This document shows, in pieces, positions 53,231 to 62,364 of a stretch of DNA of 64,000 nt (position 1 is the stretch's first letter; each line of letters opens with the position of its first letter). Below the pieces are notes generated by a model. The model was not told the DNA's origin. It saw nothing but the letters and a program-made list of their open reading frames with translations, and searched no databases. The translations under genes and the position numbers were made by a program. Location of the stretch: positions 4,464,001 to 4,528,000 of the forward strand of contig NZ_CP139976.1 in NCBI RefSeq assembly GCF_034424625.1. Direction: 5' to 3'. The DNA comes from Janthinobacterium lividum (GTDB lineage Bacteria; Pseudomonadota; Gammaproteobacteria; Burkholderiales; Burkholderiaceae_D).

Positions 53231-53252
53231 AATAGTAATGATTATCATTTGC
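53231..53252 (+). promoter_or_regulatory. Fur box upstream of fur
   Basis: The segment contains AATGATTATCATT (53237-53249), the core of the classic Fur 19-mer. It lies about 50 bp before the fur start, indicating autoregulation. Confidence 0.8.
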
Positions 53253-53301
53253 GATATAATGCACTACCTCGCTCAAGCGACTACAAAAAGGAATGGGAGA
53301 C

Positions 53302-53742
53302 ATGGATATATTGAGGGAACTGCGTGAATCGGGCTTGAAAGTAACCATCCCCCGCTTGCGGATTCTGCAGCTGTTTCAAGAAGGCACGATCAAGCACCTG
53401 AGTGCGGACGATGTCTACAAACTCTTGCTGGCCGAAAAAATCGACGTGGGCCTGGCCACCATCTACCGCGTGCTGATGCAGTTTGCCGAAGCGGGCATTT
53501 TGTTTCGCCGGCACTTCGAATCCGGCCACGCCGTGTTCGAACTGAACGAAGGCCAGCACCACGACCACCTGGTCTGCACGGGCTGCGGCAAGGTCGATGA
53601 ATTCGTCGACGAAGGCATTGAACTGCGCCAGAACGAGATCGCCGCCGAGCGGGGCTTCGTGCTGCACGAGCACGCGCTGTCACTGTACGGCACCTGCGCC
53701 GAGTGCACGGCGAAGAAAGTCCCGCCGCGCAAAGCGTCCTGA
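53302..53742 (+). CDS. fur: Ferric uptake regulator Fur
   Basis: A 146-residue regulator. ATG 53302 is chosen because GGGAG is 5-9 nt upstream; an ATG 9 nt earlier has poor spacing. The DNA-binding part is LRESGLKVTIPRLRILQLFQ and VGLATIYRVLMQFAEAGI. Metal sites are seen in HHDHLVCTGCGKVDEFVDEGIE and C-terminal CAEC. The HHDHL-C-x2-C pattern favours Fur over Zur or PerR. It likely controls the heme operon at 42-49 kb, which carries two Fur boxes. Whether this is the only Fur in the genome cannot be told here. Confidence 0.9.
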   Translation: MDILRELRESGLKVTIPRLRILQLFQEGTIKHLSADDVYKLLLAEKIDVGLATIYRVLMQFAEAGILFRRHFESGHAVFELNEGQHHDHLVCTGCGKVDEFVDEGIELRQNEIAAERGFVLHEHALSLYGTCAECTAKKVPPRKAS

Positions 53743-53821
53743 GGCAGCGCGCAGCGTAGCGCCTGGCAAGCCACCTGCGCTACACTGCGTGCGCCGCAGC
53801 TCAGCTCAACAAAGGACCAGC

Positions 53822-54187
53822 ATGTACATCGGAGAAATCGCCCGCCTGACGGGCACCTCGCCCAAGGCCTTGCGCCACTATGAAGCGCTGGGCTTGCTGG
53901 GCGACGTGCGCCGCTCGGGCGCCTACCGCGTCTACACGCAGCAAGACCTGGCGCAAGTGAGGCTGATACGCCAGGCGCAGGCCCTGGGCTTCCGCCTGGC
54001 CGAACTGCTGCCCATTCTGGCCGGCGACGATACCGACTGGGCCGCCCTGTCGCAGCACATCGCCGCCAAGCGCGCACAGGTGCGGCAGGATATCGCCCGC
54101 CTGCGCCAGCTCGATGCGCAATTGGCCGACATCGACACGGAAATCCGCGACTGCCTGGCGCAGCAGCGTCTGCAAGAGGCCGCTTGA
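53822..54187 (+). CDS. MerR-family transcriptional regulator
   Basis: A 121-residue regulator from ATG 53822 (AAAGGA upstream). The winged helix-turn-helix MYIGEIARLTGTSPKALRHY and YEALGLL, wing RSGAYRVYTQQDLAQVRLI, and a dimerisation helix (AAKRAQVRQDIARLRQLDAQ) are present. The C-terminus has no conserved Cys pair, so a metal or redox sensor of the classical type is not indicated. A MerR-type promoter directly after its stop drives the oxidoreductase gene, which is the likely target. Confidence 0.88.
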   Translation: MYIGEIARLTGTSPKALRHYEALGLLGDVRRSGAYRVYTQQDLAQVRLIRQAQALGFRLAELLPILAGDDTDWAALSQHIAAKRAQVRQDIARLRQLDAQLADIDTEIRDCLAQQRLQEAA

Positions 54188-54215
54188 CTCTGCCCCCAGG
54201 GGCAGGCTTTAGCAT
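54184..54215 (+). promoter_or_regulatory. MerR-type promoter/operator before the NAD(P)H oxidoreductase
   Basis: -35 TTGACT (54184-54189) and -10 TAGCAT (54210-54215) are separated by 20 bp instead of 17. A perfect dyad CTGCCCC-ca-GGGGCAG (54190-54205) fills the spacer. This overlong spacer with a central dyad is the hallmark of promoters untwisted by MerR proteins. The -35 overlaps the merR stop codon. Confidence 0.8.
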
Positions 54216-54246
54216 GCAAGCTCTTCTTTAACGGACAGCCTGCATC

Positions 54247-54837
54247 ATGACCAAGACGACACCCAAGCGCATTTTGATACTCCTCGGCCACCCGTCGGGC
54301 GACAGCTTTTGCGCCGCCCTGGCCGAAGCCTACGCCGCCACGGCCCGCAGCGCAGGCCACACTGTGCGCGAACTGCGCCTGGGCCAGCTGGACTTCGATC
54401 CCATTCTGCACGAAGGCTACCGCCAGGTGCAGCCGCTGGAAGCGGACTTGCTGGCGGCGCAGGAAGCCATCAGCTGGGCCGAACACCTGGTGTTCGCCTA
54501 CCCGATCTGGTGGGGCGGCGCACCGGCCCTGCTGAAGGGCTTTGTCGACCGCGTCTTCCTGCCCGGCTACGCTTTCAAGTACCGGCCCGGCAAGGCTTTC
54601 CCGGCGCAACTGCTGAAAGGCCGCACGGCCCAGCTGCTGGTGACGATGGATACGCCGCCCTGGTATTTCCGCTGGGTCTACCGCATGCCCGGCATCCACC
54701 AGCTGCGCAAGACGACGCTCGAGTTTTGCGGCGTCCAGCCCGTCAGGGTGGCCAGCTTCGGCCCCATCCTCAACTCCACCGAGCCGCAGCGCGCGCGCTG
54801 GCTGGCGCAGGCACAGGTGCTGGCCCGGCGCCTGTAA
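54247..54837 (+). CDS. NAD(P)H-dependent quinone oxidoreductase (flavodoxin fold)
   Basis: A 196-residue flavoprotein of the NQO1/MdaB-like family. FMN/FAD-binding motifs: RILILLGHPSGDSFCAALA at the N-terminus, HLVFAYPIWWGGAPALLKGF and FVDRVFLPGYAF in the middle, as in modulator-of-drug-activity and KefF-type enzymes. It reduces quinones or other electrophiles by two electrons. The MerR-type promoter upstream suggests induction by a small-molecule effector. No partner gene follows in the same unit; the next operon begins 151 bp later. Confidence 0.87.
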   Translation: MTKTTPKRILILLGHPSGDSFCAALAEAYAATARSAGHTVRELRLGQLDFDPILHEGYRQVQPLEADLLAAQEAISWAEHLVFAYPIWWGGAPALLKGFVDRVFLPGYAFKYRPGKAFPAQLLKGRTAQLLVTMDTPPWYFRWVYRMPGIHQLRKTTLEFCGVQPVRVASFGPILNSTEPQRARWLAQAQVLARRL

Positions 54838-54988
54838 GTTGCTTGCCATGCAGCCATCTTGCATACGGTTTTGACAAGCTGGTAATCAAGCCGTCATATT
54901 CCAAGACTACCATGATGATATTGCCTGTTTGTCAGTCGCCTTGCCGTCGCGACAACAAGGGTCCGATCGTCATGTAAAGGTAGCCGCT

Positions 54989-56227
54989 GTGGAGTTCAAC
55001 GCTTCTCGATTGCATCTTCCCCGTTATCGCACGTCCGTGGCGTCCGACCTGTGCATCCCCACGGAATCCGTGCAGGCCGACGCCAGCAACTTCGCCGTGC
55101 TGGAATTGTTCACGGAACGGCGCGACATGATGAGCCTGCCCGTCACGGAGCAGCAGAAGCCCATCGGCCTGATCAGCCGCAACATCTTCATGTCGCAGAT
55201 GTCCAAGCCCTTCTATCACGAGGTGTACGGCAAGAAGAGCTGCATCGCCTTCATGGACAAGGAACCGCTGATCGTCGATGGCGCCATGAGCATCGAAGAC
55301 CTCACCTTCCGCGCCGTGGAAGCGGGCGAAAAGGCGCTGGCCGACGGCTTCATCATCACTGCCGATGGCGCGCTGGCCGGCGTGGGCTTCGGCTTGCAGC
55401 TGATGAACGTGGTGGCCACCATGCAGGCGGAAAAGAACCGGCAAATCATGCACAGCATCGATTACGCCAGCGTGATCCAGCGCGCCCTGCTGCGCACCTC
55501 CGATGCGGAATTGCGCGCCACCCTGCCCGACGCGCATCTGGAATGGCAGCCGCGCGACGTCGTCGGCGGCGATTTTTACTTTTTCGAGCGCCACGCGGGC
55601 GGCTGGTTCGCCGCCATCGCCGACTGCACCGGCCACGGCGTGCCGGGCGCCTTCATGACCCTGATCGCCTCGTCGGCCCTGAGCCAGGCCTTGCGCGAGC
55701 TGGGGCCGCACGATCCGGCCGCCCTGATCGGCGCCGTCAGCCGCGCCATCAAGACCTTGCTGGGCCAGGACGGCGCCAGCAGCGGTGAAGCCACCGGCCA
55801 CGCCGGCTCGAACGACGGCATGGATTGCGCCTTCCTGTGCTACGACACGGCCAGCGCCAGCCTGCGTTTCGCGGGCGCGAAACTGGCGCTGCATGTGGTC
55901 GCGCCGGGCGAAGAGAGCGTGCGCGCCATCGACGGCGCGCGCATGGGCGTGGGCTATGTCGACACGCCAGCCGGCTACTGCTGGCACAACGAGACGCTCG
56001 CCATTCCCGCCGGCAGCCTGCTGTTCCTCACCACCGACGGCTTGCTCGACCAGATCGGCGGCGCGCGCGACATCGCCTACGGCAAGCGGCGCATGCGCGA
56101 GCAATTGCTGGCGCGGCGCGACGCTTCCGCTGGCGATGTGGCGGCGGCGCTGCTGCAGGACAGCGCCGCATGGCAAGGCAAGCAGCCGCGCCGCGACGAC
56201 CTGACCTTTTTCTGTTTCCGCCTGTAG
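54989..56227 (+). CDS. siaA: SiaA-like PP2C/SpoIIE-family phosphatase with N-terminal CBS-like region
   Basis: A 412-residue protein. GTG 54989 is preferred (AAAGGT upstream); an open frame reaches 54929 only with TTG. Residues about 1-150 are soluble and CBS-like (MMSLPVTEQQKPIGLISRNI, KKSCIAFMDKEPLIVDGAMS, DGFIITADGALAGVGFGLQL). Then comes a short linker helix and the phosphatase domain with metal ligands in PRDVVGGDFYFFERHAGGWF, IADCTGHGVPGAFMTLIAS and LFLTTDGLLDQIGG. The order phosphatase-kinase-SiaC-GGDEF equals siaABCD of Pseudomonas, but there SiaA is a membrane protein with HAMP. Predicted to dephosphorylate SiaC and so activate the diguanylate cyclase. Confidence 0.85.
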   Translation: MEFNASRLHLPRYRTSVASDLCIPTESVQADASNFAVLELFTERRDMMSLPVTEQQKPIGLISRNIFMSQMSKPFYHEVYGKKSCIAFMDKEPLIVDGAMSIEDLTFRAVEAGEKALADGFIITADGALAGVGFGLQLMNVVATMQAEKNRQIMHSIDYASVIQRALLRTSDAELRATLPDAHLEWQPRDVVGGDFYFFERHAGGWFAAIADCTGHGVPGAFMTLIASSALSQALRELGPHDPAALIGAVSRAIKTLLGQDGASSGEATGHAGSNDGMDCAFLCYDTASASLRFAGAKLALHVVAPGEESVRAIDGARMGVGYVDTPAGYCWHNETLAIPAGSLLFLTTDGLLDQIGGARDIAYGKRRMREQLLARRDASAGDVAAALLQDSAAWQGKQPRRDDLTFFCFRL

Positions 56228-56292
56228 TTTTGGCGCCATCGAGCCACCTTATCAACAAGAAACCGGGTCACCGGCTAGCCAGGAGCACGGAC

Positions 56293-56850
56293 GTGCTGTA
56301 CGAAGAATTCAACGAGTTTTGGGATGTGGCCCGCAAGCGCAACATCATCTTTTTTTACGTGGGCTATTTCTCGCAGCACGTGGTGAATGCCATTTCCGAA
56401 ACCATCAAGGCGCGCCTCGATACGGCCGGCGCTGCCGGGCCCACGCGGCGGCGCATCTTTTCCTCGTTCATCGAGATGTCGCAAAACATCATGCATTATT
56501 CCGCCGACAGCCTGACGCCCGATGCGCAGCTGGACCAGCAGATGCGGCGCGGCTCGTTCTGCATCGGCACGCGCGGCGACAGCTTTTTCCTGCTGTGCGC
56601 CAACCCCGTCTCGACGGACAACGTGGCGCAGATCCGCGCCCGGCTGGAGCCGCTGCACACCATGACGATGGAGGAAATCCGCCTGGCGTATAAAAAGGCC
56701 CTGCGCGAGGAAGCGCCCGCCGACAGCAAGGGCGCGGGCCTGGGTTTCCTCACCATGGCGCGCGACGCCAGCGAGCCGCTGGAATTCGAATTCGTCCAGG
56801 ATCCCCAGGAACCGGGCCACACCATCTTCTGCATCAAAGCCATCATTTGA
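56293..56850 (+). CDS. siaB: SiaB-family protein kinase
   Basis: A 185-residue protein with AGGAG 7 nt before GTG 56293. The family pattern is visible: NIIFFYVGYFSQHVVNAISE, RRRIFSSFIEMSQNIMHYSA with the N-box-like Glu-x5-Asn, and KGAGLGFLTMARDASEPLEF with a glycine-rich lid. In Pseudomonas SiaB phosphorylates SiaC and opposes SiaA. It lies 65 bp after siaA and 22 bp before siaC. Confidence 0.87.
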   Translation: MLYEEFNEFWDVARKRNIIFFYVGYFSQHVVNAISETIKARLDTAGAAGPTRRRIFSSFIEMSQNIMHYSADSLTPDAQLDQQMRRGSFCIGTRGDSFFLLCANPVSTDNVAQIRARLEPLHTMTMEEIRLAYKKALREEAPADSKGAGLGFLTMARDASEPLEFEFVQDPQEPGHTIFCIKAII

Positions 56851-56872
56851 AAGAGCCGACTCAGGAAAGCAT

Positions 56873-57271
56873 ATGCAATTACCGTCACCACTGTTCATCG
56901 CCGCGACCCCGAGTTCGCCCGAAATCGACTTCCGTTTCGAGCAGCACACCCTGTCGATCAAGGGCGAGTCGTACCCGGAAAACGCGGCCGCCTTCTATGG
57001 CCCGCTGATCGCCGCCGTGCGCGCCTACCTGGAAGGCTGCCGCGAAGCAGCCATCACCGTCAACGTCTCGCTGGCCTACTTCAACAGCTCCAGCACGAAG
57101 ATGCTGTTTACCCTGTTCGACACCCTGAACCAGGCGGCCGTGGACGGCAACCAGGTGCGCCTGAACTGGTATCACGACGAGGACGACGACACCATCCTGG
57201 AATTCGGCCAGGAGCTGCAGCAGGACTTCACTGCGCTGGACTTCCGCGACCATCCCGTGCAGGGCAGTTAG
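56873..57271 (+). CDS. siaC: SiaC-type phosphorylation-controlled regulator (DUF1987)
   Basis: A 132-residue protein. Conserved DUF1987 motifs: IDFRFEQHTLSIKGESYPEN, LAYFNSSSTKMLFTLFDTLN and VRLNWYHDEDDDTILEFGQE. The Ser/Thr cluster in YFNSSSTK (residues 69-76) is where the family is phosphorylated; the exact acceptor here should be determined. Unphosphorylated SiaC binds and activates the SiaD cyclase in the known system. The next gene starts 3 nt after its stop. Confidence 0.88.
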   Translation: MQLPSPLFIAATPSSPEIDFRFEQHTLSIKGESYPENAAAFYGPLIAAVRAYLEGCREAAITVNVSLAYFNSSSTKMLFTLFDTLNQAAVDGNQVRLNWYHDEDDDTILEFGQELQQDFTALDFRDHPVQGS

Positions 57272-57274
57272 GAC

Positions 57275-58015
57275 ATGCGCGCCGCCATCTCCGAGTCCGG
57301 ACTGGAGCCCGACCTGTTCACCGTGGAAGCGGCGGCGCTGGCTGCCGCGCGCCGCATGCATGCCAACGCCAGCGCGTCGAGCGCGGAACAGCGGCGCGTG
57401 CTCGGTGAACTGATCAATCACTACGAGCGGCTGATGCGCGAGACGCGGCGCCTGATCGGCCGCAGCGACCGCGCCGAGCGCGACATGCATCTGCTGAACC
57501 GGCAATTGCAAACCCTGGCCGGCCAACTCGAATACCGCGCCACGCACGACCCGCTGACGGGCGCCCTGAATCGCGGCGCCGTGATCGACCACGCCTCGCG
57601 CTGCCTGGCGCAGGGCGACATGGCGCTGATCGTGCTCGACATCGACCTGTTCAAGCAGGTCAACGACGATTTCGGCCACCCTGCCGGCGATGGCGTGATC
57701 CAGGCCGTGGTCGACTGCCTGAAAGGATTGCTGGGACAGGAGACGGCCATCGGCCGGGTCGGCGGCGAAGAGTTTTCCGTGGTCTGGCCCACCTCCTCGC
57801 GCGACGACGCGGCGCAAGTGGCGCAGCGCATCTGCGAGACTGTCGGCCGCCAGCGCCATGCCGCGCCCATCACGCGCGCCATCACCATCAGCGTGGGCCT
57901 GAGCTGGAACCGCGCCGGCACGGCATTTGAAACGGCCTACAGCCACGCGGACCAGGCCCTGTACCAGGCCAAACGCGAAGGACGCAATTGCGTGCGCCAG
58001 TGGCTGGAAAGCTGA
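57275..58015 (+). CDS. siaD: SiaD-type diguanylate cyclase
   Basis: A 246-residue cytoplasmic protein. Residues about 20-85 form a helical coiled-coil lead (LGELINHYERLMRETRRLIG, MHLLNRQLQTLAGQLEYRAT). The GGDEF domain follows: THDPLTGALNRGAVIDHASR, VLDIDLFKQVNDDFGHPAGD, and the active-site loop GGEEF at residues 163-167. The RxxD inhibitory site expected five residues before it is absent (GQETAIGRV), so feedback inhibition by c-di-GMP is not predicted. No membrane segment; activation by SiaC is expected. Last gene of the sia operon, converging on a binding-protein gene. Confidence 0.9.
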   Translation: MRAAISESGLEPDLFTVEAAALAAARRMHANASASSAEQRRVLGELINHYERLMRETRRLIGRSDRAERDMHLLNRQLQTLAGQLEYRATHDPLTGALNRGAVIDHASRCLAQGDMALIVLDIDLFKQVNDDFGHPAGDGVIQAVVDCLKGLLGQETAIGRVGGEEFSVVWPTSSRDDAAQVAQRICETVGRQRHAAPITRAITISVGLSWNRAGTAFETAYSHADQALYQAKREGRNCVRQWLES

Positions 58016-58023
58016 AGCGGCCC

Positions 58024-58737
58024 TTAGCGGATATGTTCGCGCGCCATGCTGCCGTCGCGGCGCATGGCCGCCGCCGCCCGCTGCATGGCCAATGCCTGCG
58101 TCTCGGGCAATTGCTTGTTGCAGGCGAGGTAAGTCTGCACCCGGTTGAAGGTCAGCAGCGGCACCACCTTGTCCTCCCACTCCTTGCCGGCAAACGGCTT
58201 GCTGCCCACCGCCATGCCGACGGCCCACAAGTCGATGCGTCCGAGCAGCAGCTTTTGCGGATTGAGCCACTCCTGCGTCACGGGCGCCACGTTCAGGCCG
58301 CGCTGGCGCAGGTAATCGTCGCGCGCGTCGCCGAGCACCGTGCCGATTACCAGGCCGCGCGCATCGGCCAGCGTGCGCAACGCCAGGTGCCGTTCGGCCA
58401 GGCCGTAGAGTATCCATTCCGCTTCGTTGAGGGGACCGATCCAGCGAAATTGCGCTTCGCGCTCCTGCGTGCGGCTGGTGGAAAAGATGCAGGTATCACG
58501 CTCGCGCAGCGCCTGCGCATACGCGCGCTTCCACGGCAGCAGCTCGATGCTGTAGGAAAGGCCGGCGCGCGCCATGATGTCGCGCACCTTGAGCGTTTCA
58601 CGTCCCACGACGACATTGCCTTCCATCATGCTCGACGGCGGCAAATGCTCGCCGACGATGCGCACGTCCGCCGCCGCGGCCAGCGCCGGCATCAGCAGCG
58701 CCACTGCCAGCAGCCGTGCCATGCTTGCTTGTTTCAT
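58024..58737 (-). CDS. Small periplasmic binding protein (SBP family 3-like)
   Basis: A 237-residue protein with a signal peptide (ARLLAVALLMPALAAAADVR). ATG 58737 and ATG 58749/58767 are possible starts; the first gives a compact leader. The pattern VRIVGEHLPPSSM, IELLPWKRAYAQALRERDTC and FSTSRTQEREAQFRWIGPLN is common in family-3 binding proteins found as orphans in Betaproteobacteria. No ABC permease is nearby, so it may be a sensor accessory rather than a transporter part. Ligand unknown. Confidence 0.8.
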   Translation of the reverse strand: MKQASMARLLAVALLMPALAAAADVRIVGEHLPPSSMMEGNVVVGRETLKVRDIMARAGLSYSIELLPWKRAYAQALRERDTCIFSTSRTQEREAQFRWIGPLNEAEWILYGLAERHLALRTLADARGLVIGTVLGDARDDYLRQRGLNVAPVTQEWLNPQKLLLGRIDLWAVGMAVGSKPFAGKEWEDKVVPLLTFNRVQTYLACNKQLPETQALAMQRAAAAMRRDGSMAREHIR

Positions 58738-58894
58738 GCTTGCTTTCATCTGCCACAGGGGATACAAGCCGATGTTACCATCGGCTCACCCTGGCATTGC
58801 CGGATATTGTCAATTTCGGGACATACTTTCCACAACGTGGCAACAGGCCAACGCCAGCGGATGATGATGCAAGGGAGGAGGAGAGAGAAATGAT

Positions 58895-58990
58895 TGGCGG
58901 AAAACAGTAGGAGTCGAACCTACGGGAGAACGTCTGACGCCCTCCACCGGGTTTGAAGCCCGGCCACATCACCGGATGAGTGTGCTTTCC
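58895..58990 (-). tRNA. selC: Selenocysteine tRNA, anticodon TCA
   Basis: 96 nt with encoded CCA. The 8-bp-type acceptor stem GGAAAGCA / TGTTTTCC, a long D stem (CCGGTGATGTGG region), anticodon TCA at 58956-58954 in CTTCAAA, a long variable arm (GGGCGTC...), and T arm GTAGGTTCGACTCCTAC are as in tRNA-Sec. The gene lies only 12 nt after the selB stop, on the same strand, so it is probably cotranscribed. Confidence 0.95.
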
Positions 58991-59002
58991 GCGGTACCTG
59001 AG

Positions 59003-60958
59003 CTAGCTCTTGGGCAAGGCTGTGGTGTAGGACCACAACGCTTGCGGGCGTAATAGATGCCCATTGCCAACACGGCGAGTATAACCGACGCGGTCAAAAA
59101 ATTCCAAAACCTGGATCGCCCGCTTGCGGCCCAGGCCGCTGGCGTCGCGGAAGGTGGCCGCGCCCACGGCGCCATTACCGGCCGGCAAGCCTGCATCCCC
59201 TTCCTCCTTGTGCGCCAGTTCCCGCACCAGCTGCGCCAGCTCGGCCAGCGCCGTCTGGTGATAAAACAGGTCGTGCACGACCTGGCTGATCTGCCCTGCC
59301 TTGGCAAGTTTGCGCAACAGCCGGCGCGTTTCATCCTCGGCCAGGCCGAAGCCGCGCGCCAGGTCGCGCGTCCATGGGGGATCGGATCGTCCCTGCTCCA
59401 GGGCGGCCAGCAAGGGCTCGGCCACCGCCTGCTCCTGCGGCGTCAGTTCCACGCTGTGCGTCGGCAAGTGCAGGCTGGCGCCGCGCGCCAGTACCTCGCC
59501 GCGCGCCAGCAAGCCTTCGACCAGGTGGCTCCACAAGACGTCTTCCATCTCCGCGTCGACGATGCGTTTCAAACGCCACAGTTCCGGCCCCGCCTCGTCG
59601 GGGGCGCGCGCGTGGAAGGTTTCCAATGCCGCCAGCACCCGCCCTTCCAGCGCCAGCAACGCCGGTGGCGCCACCAGCAGGGCGTCGCCACCGCGCAGGG
59701 CGATACGCCGCGTGTCGGGCGGCAGCGCCAGGGCGTCCGCCGGCAACAAGGACAGGCGCACCAGCAACGATTCGCGCAAGCCCAGCGGGCCTTGCGCCAG
59801 CAGGGCCGCATAGTCGCCGTGCGCGACAAACGCGGCCAGCGCATCGAGCCAGGCCAGCCTGGCCGGGCTGCGCCGCTTACGCGCAGGCCCGAACGGATCG
59901 AGTACCATGCCGCCGCCCACCGTTTGCGTCGCCTGCGCGTTGCGCACGACGAAACGGTCGCCCGGCACGCCGTGCATGGGAGACTCGAATACCAGTTGTA
60001 CCCTGCCCGTCTGTCCCGGCGACAGGGTTTCGCCATCGAGCATGACGGCGCGCGCCAGCTGGTGCGCCGCGCCCAGGTGCACGTGCAGCGGCGACCAGGC
60101 TTTCAGGTGTACTCCCGCGTCGGGCAGCAGGGTCAGTTCCACGTCGAGGCGCTCGGCACACTGCGCCAGCTCGGGCGCGACGATCCAGTTGCCCCGCTCG
60201 ATGCGCTCGCGGTCGATGCCTGCCAGGTTCAGCGCCAATCTCTGGCCCGCCATGCCCGTCCCGGCTGCGCGGTTCTGCGCATGGATGCTGCGCACCCGCG
60301 CTTGCGCGCCACCGGGCGCCAGTTGCAGCATGTCGCCCACTTGCACCCGTCCCGCCAGCGCCGTGCCGGTGACGATGGTGCCCTGCCCCGACAAGGTGAA
60401 CACCCGGTCCACGCCGAGGCGGAACAAGCGCCGTTCGTCACGCTGCGGCAGGCTGCGCGCCGCTTGCGTCAGATGCGCTAGCAAAGCGGCCACGCCGGCA
60501 TCATTGTCGCGATTGGCGGCCGTGGGGAAAATCGGGCTGCCCGCCAGCGGCGTGCCGGCCAGCAGCACTTCGATATCCGCTTCCACCTGCGCCACGCGGG
60601 CGCCATCGGCGCGGTCGATCTTGGTCAGCGCCACGGCGCCCTGCGTCACGCCCAGCAGCTGCAAGATGGCCAGATGCTCGTGCGTCTGCGGCATGACGCC
60701 ATCGTCGGCGGCCACCACCAGCAGGGCGAAGTCGATGCCCGTCACGCCGGAGGCCATGGTGCGGATGAATTTTTCGTGGCCAGGCACGTCGATCACGCCC
60801 AGCACCGTGCCGTCCGCCAGCGGCAGATAGGCGTAACCGAGTTCTATCGAAATGCCGCGCGCCTGCTCTTCCTTCAGGCGGTCCGTGTGCACGCCCGTCA
60901 GCGCGCGCGTCAGCGTCGTCTTGCCATGGTCGATATGGCCTGCGGTGCCGACGATCAT
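59003..60958 (-). CDS. selB: Selenocysteine-specific elongation factor SelB
   Basis: A 651-residue factor from ATG 60958; a longer frame upstream belongs to selA. The GTPase domain has G1 [13 protein letters not shown], the effector [13 protein letters not shown]3 DVPGHEKF and G4 TKID. Two beta-barrel domains follow ([20 protein letters not shown]). Four C-terminal winged helices (e.g. [20 protein letters not shown]) bind the SECIS hairpin of the mRNA. Delivers Sec-tRNA to UGA codons. It overlaps selA by ATGA and is followed directly by the tRNA gene. Confidence 0.95.
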   Translation of the reverse strand: MIVGTAGHIDHGKTTLTRALTGVHTDRLKEEQARGISIELGYAYLPLADGTVLGVIDVPGHEKFIRTMASGVTGIDFALLVVAADDGVMPQTHEHLAILQLLGVTQGAVALTKIDRADGARVAQVEADIEVLLAGTPLAGSPIFPTAANRDNDAGVAALLAHLTQAARSLPQRDERRLFRLGVDRVFTLSGQGTIVTGTALAGRVQVGDMLQLAPGGAQARVRSIHAQNRAAGTGMAGQRLALNLAGIDRERIERGNWIVAPELAQCAERLDVELTLLPDAGVHLKAWSPLHVHLGAAHQLARAVMLDGETLSPGQTGRVQLVFESPMHGVPGDRFVVRNAQATQTVGGGMVLDPFGPARKRRSPARLAWLDALAAFVAHGDYAALLAQGPLGLRESLLVRLSLLPADALALPPDTRRIALRGGDALLVAPPALLALEGRVLAALETFHARAPDEAGPELWRLKRIVDAEMEDVLWSHLVEGLLARGEVLARGASLHLPTHSVELTPQEQAVAEPLLAALEQGRSDPPWTRDLARGFGLAEDETRRLLRKLAKAGQISQVVHDLFYHQTALAELAQLVRELAHKEEGDAGLPAGNGAVGAATFRDASGLGRKRAIQVLEFFDRVGYTRRVGNGHLLRPQALWSYTTALPKS

Positions 60959-62364
60959 GCGGACAACCCGGCAAGCTGCGCGATGAAGGTCGTCACGTGC
61001 GCCGCTTCCAGGCAGCGCAAGTCGAGCCATAGCGTATCTTGCCCGATGCGCCCGATCACGGGGCACGGCAAGGCGCGCAAACGCTGCTCCAGCACGCCCA
61101 ATGGATTGCTCAGGCGCGAACCGGGCGCGCTGCGGATGGCCAGGCCAAAGCTGGGCAGCTGGTCGACGGGCAAGGCGCCGCTGCCGATCTGGCTTTTCAT
61201 GGCTTCGGCGGTAACCATATAGGTGGCGCCGAGTACGCTTTGCAACAGCGGCAGCAGGGTTTGCGCCTGCGCGCGCATGACGGCGGCGGGACGCGTCAAG
61301 AGGCGCAAGGTGGTCAGGCGTTCGGCCAGCAAGTCCGGCGCGCGATACAGCTGCAGCACGGGTTCCAAGGCGGCCAGCGTCAGCTTGCCGACCCGCAGCG
61401 CGCGTTTCAAGGGGTTCCGCTTGATCTTTGCGATCAGGTCGGCGCGACCGACGATCACGCCGCATTGGGGGCCACCGAGCAGCTTGTCGCCGCTGAAGGT
61501 GACCAGGTCGGCCCCCGCTGCTATGGTTTCGCGCACCGTCGTTTCATGCGGCAGGCCGTATTGCGCCAGGTCGACCAGGGTCCCGCTGCCCAGGTCCACG
61601 GCGGTCGGCACATGGTGTTTTGCCGCCAGCGGCACCAGTTCGTCGAGCTCCACGCTCTTGGTAAAGCCGGTGATCGCGTAATTGCTGCAATGGACCTTCA
61701 TCAACAGGGCCGTGTCGTCATTCACGCCATTCGCATAGTCGGCCAGGTGCGTGCGGTTGGTGCTGCCCACTTCGCGCAGCACGGCGCCGGCGCGCGTCAT
61801 GACGTCGGGGATGCGGAAGGCGCCGCCGATTTCCACGAGTTCGCCGCGCGAGACGATGACTTCCCTGTTCTGCGCCAGGGTGTTCAGCATCAGCAGCACG
61901 GCGGCCGCATTGTTGTTGACGACGGTGGCCGCTTCGGCCCCCGTCAATTCGCGCAACAGTTCCTCGACGAGGTCGTCGCGGTCGCCGCGCTTGCCCGTTT
62001 CCAGGTCGAATTCCAGGTTCATCGGCCACTGCAACGCTTCCACCACGGCTTGCACGGCGGCGTCGGGCAGCAGCGCGCGGCCCAGGTTCGTGTGCAGCAC
62101 GGTGCCCGTCAGGTTGAACACGGCGCGCAGTTGCGAACGCGATTGCGATTGCAGCCGTTCTTCCATGTGCGCGGCGATGGCGGCAATCGACGCGCCCTCT
62201 TCGCACACGGCACCCGCCAGCATGGCGGTGCGCAGTTCGGCCAGCACGGCGCGCGCACAGGCCAGCGTTTGCACGCGGCCATGGTGCGCAATCAGGGCCA
62301 GGCAAGCCGTGTCTCCCAGGATGCGGTCTACCGATGGCAGGCGCACGGTTTGCCCCGTCGTCAT
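60955..62364 (-). CDS. selA: L-seryl-tRNA(Sec) selenium transferase SelA
   Basis: A 469-residue PLP enzyme. It converts Ser-tRNA(Sec) to Sec-tRNA(Sec) using selenophosphate. The N-terminal tRNA-binding domain opens [10 protein letters not shown]; the PLP Lys is K294 in [29 protein letters not shown] and [15 protein letters not shown] are conserved. The start at 62364 overlaps the fdhE stop by ATGA; extending into fdhE gives no family similarity. selD, the selenophosphate synthase, is not in the window. Confidence 0.95.
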   Translation of the reverse strand: MTTGQTVRLPSVDRILGDTACLALIAHHGRVQTLACARAVLAELRTAMLAGAVCEEGASIAAIAAHMEERLQSQSRSQLRAVFNLTGTVLHTNLGRALLPDAAVQAVVEALQWPMNLEFDLETGKRGDRDDLVEELLRELTGAEAATVVNNNAAAVLLMLNTLAQNREVIVSRGELVEIGGAFRIPDVMTRAGAVLREVGSTNRTHLADYANGVNDDTALLMKVHCSNYAITGFTKSVELDELVPLAAKHHVPTAVDLGSGTLVDLAQYGLPHETTVRETIAAGADLVTFSGDKLLGGPQCGVIVGRADLIAKIKRNPLKRALRVGKLTLAALEPVLQLYRAPDLLAERLTTLRLLTRPAAVMRAQAQTLLPLLQSVLGATYMVTAEAMKSQIGSGALPVDQLPSFGLAIRSAPGSRLSNPLGVLEQRLRALPCPVIGRIGQDTLWLDLRCLEAAHVTTFIAQLAGLSA

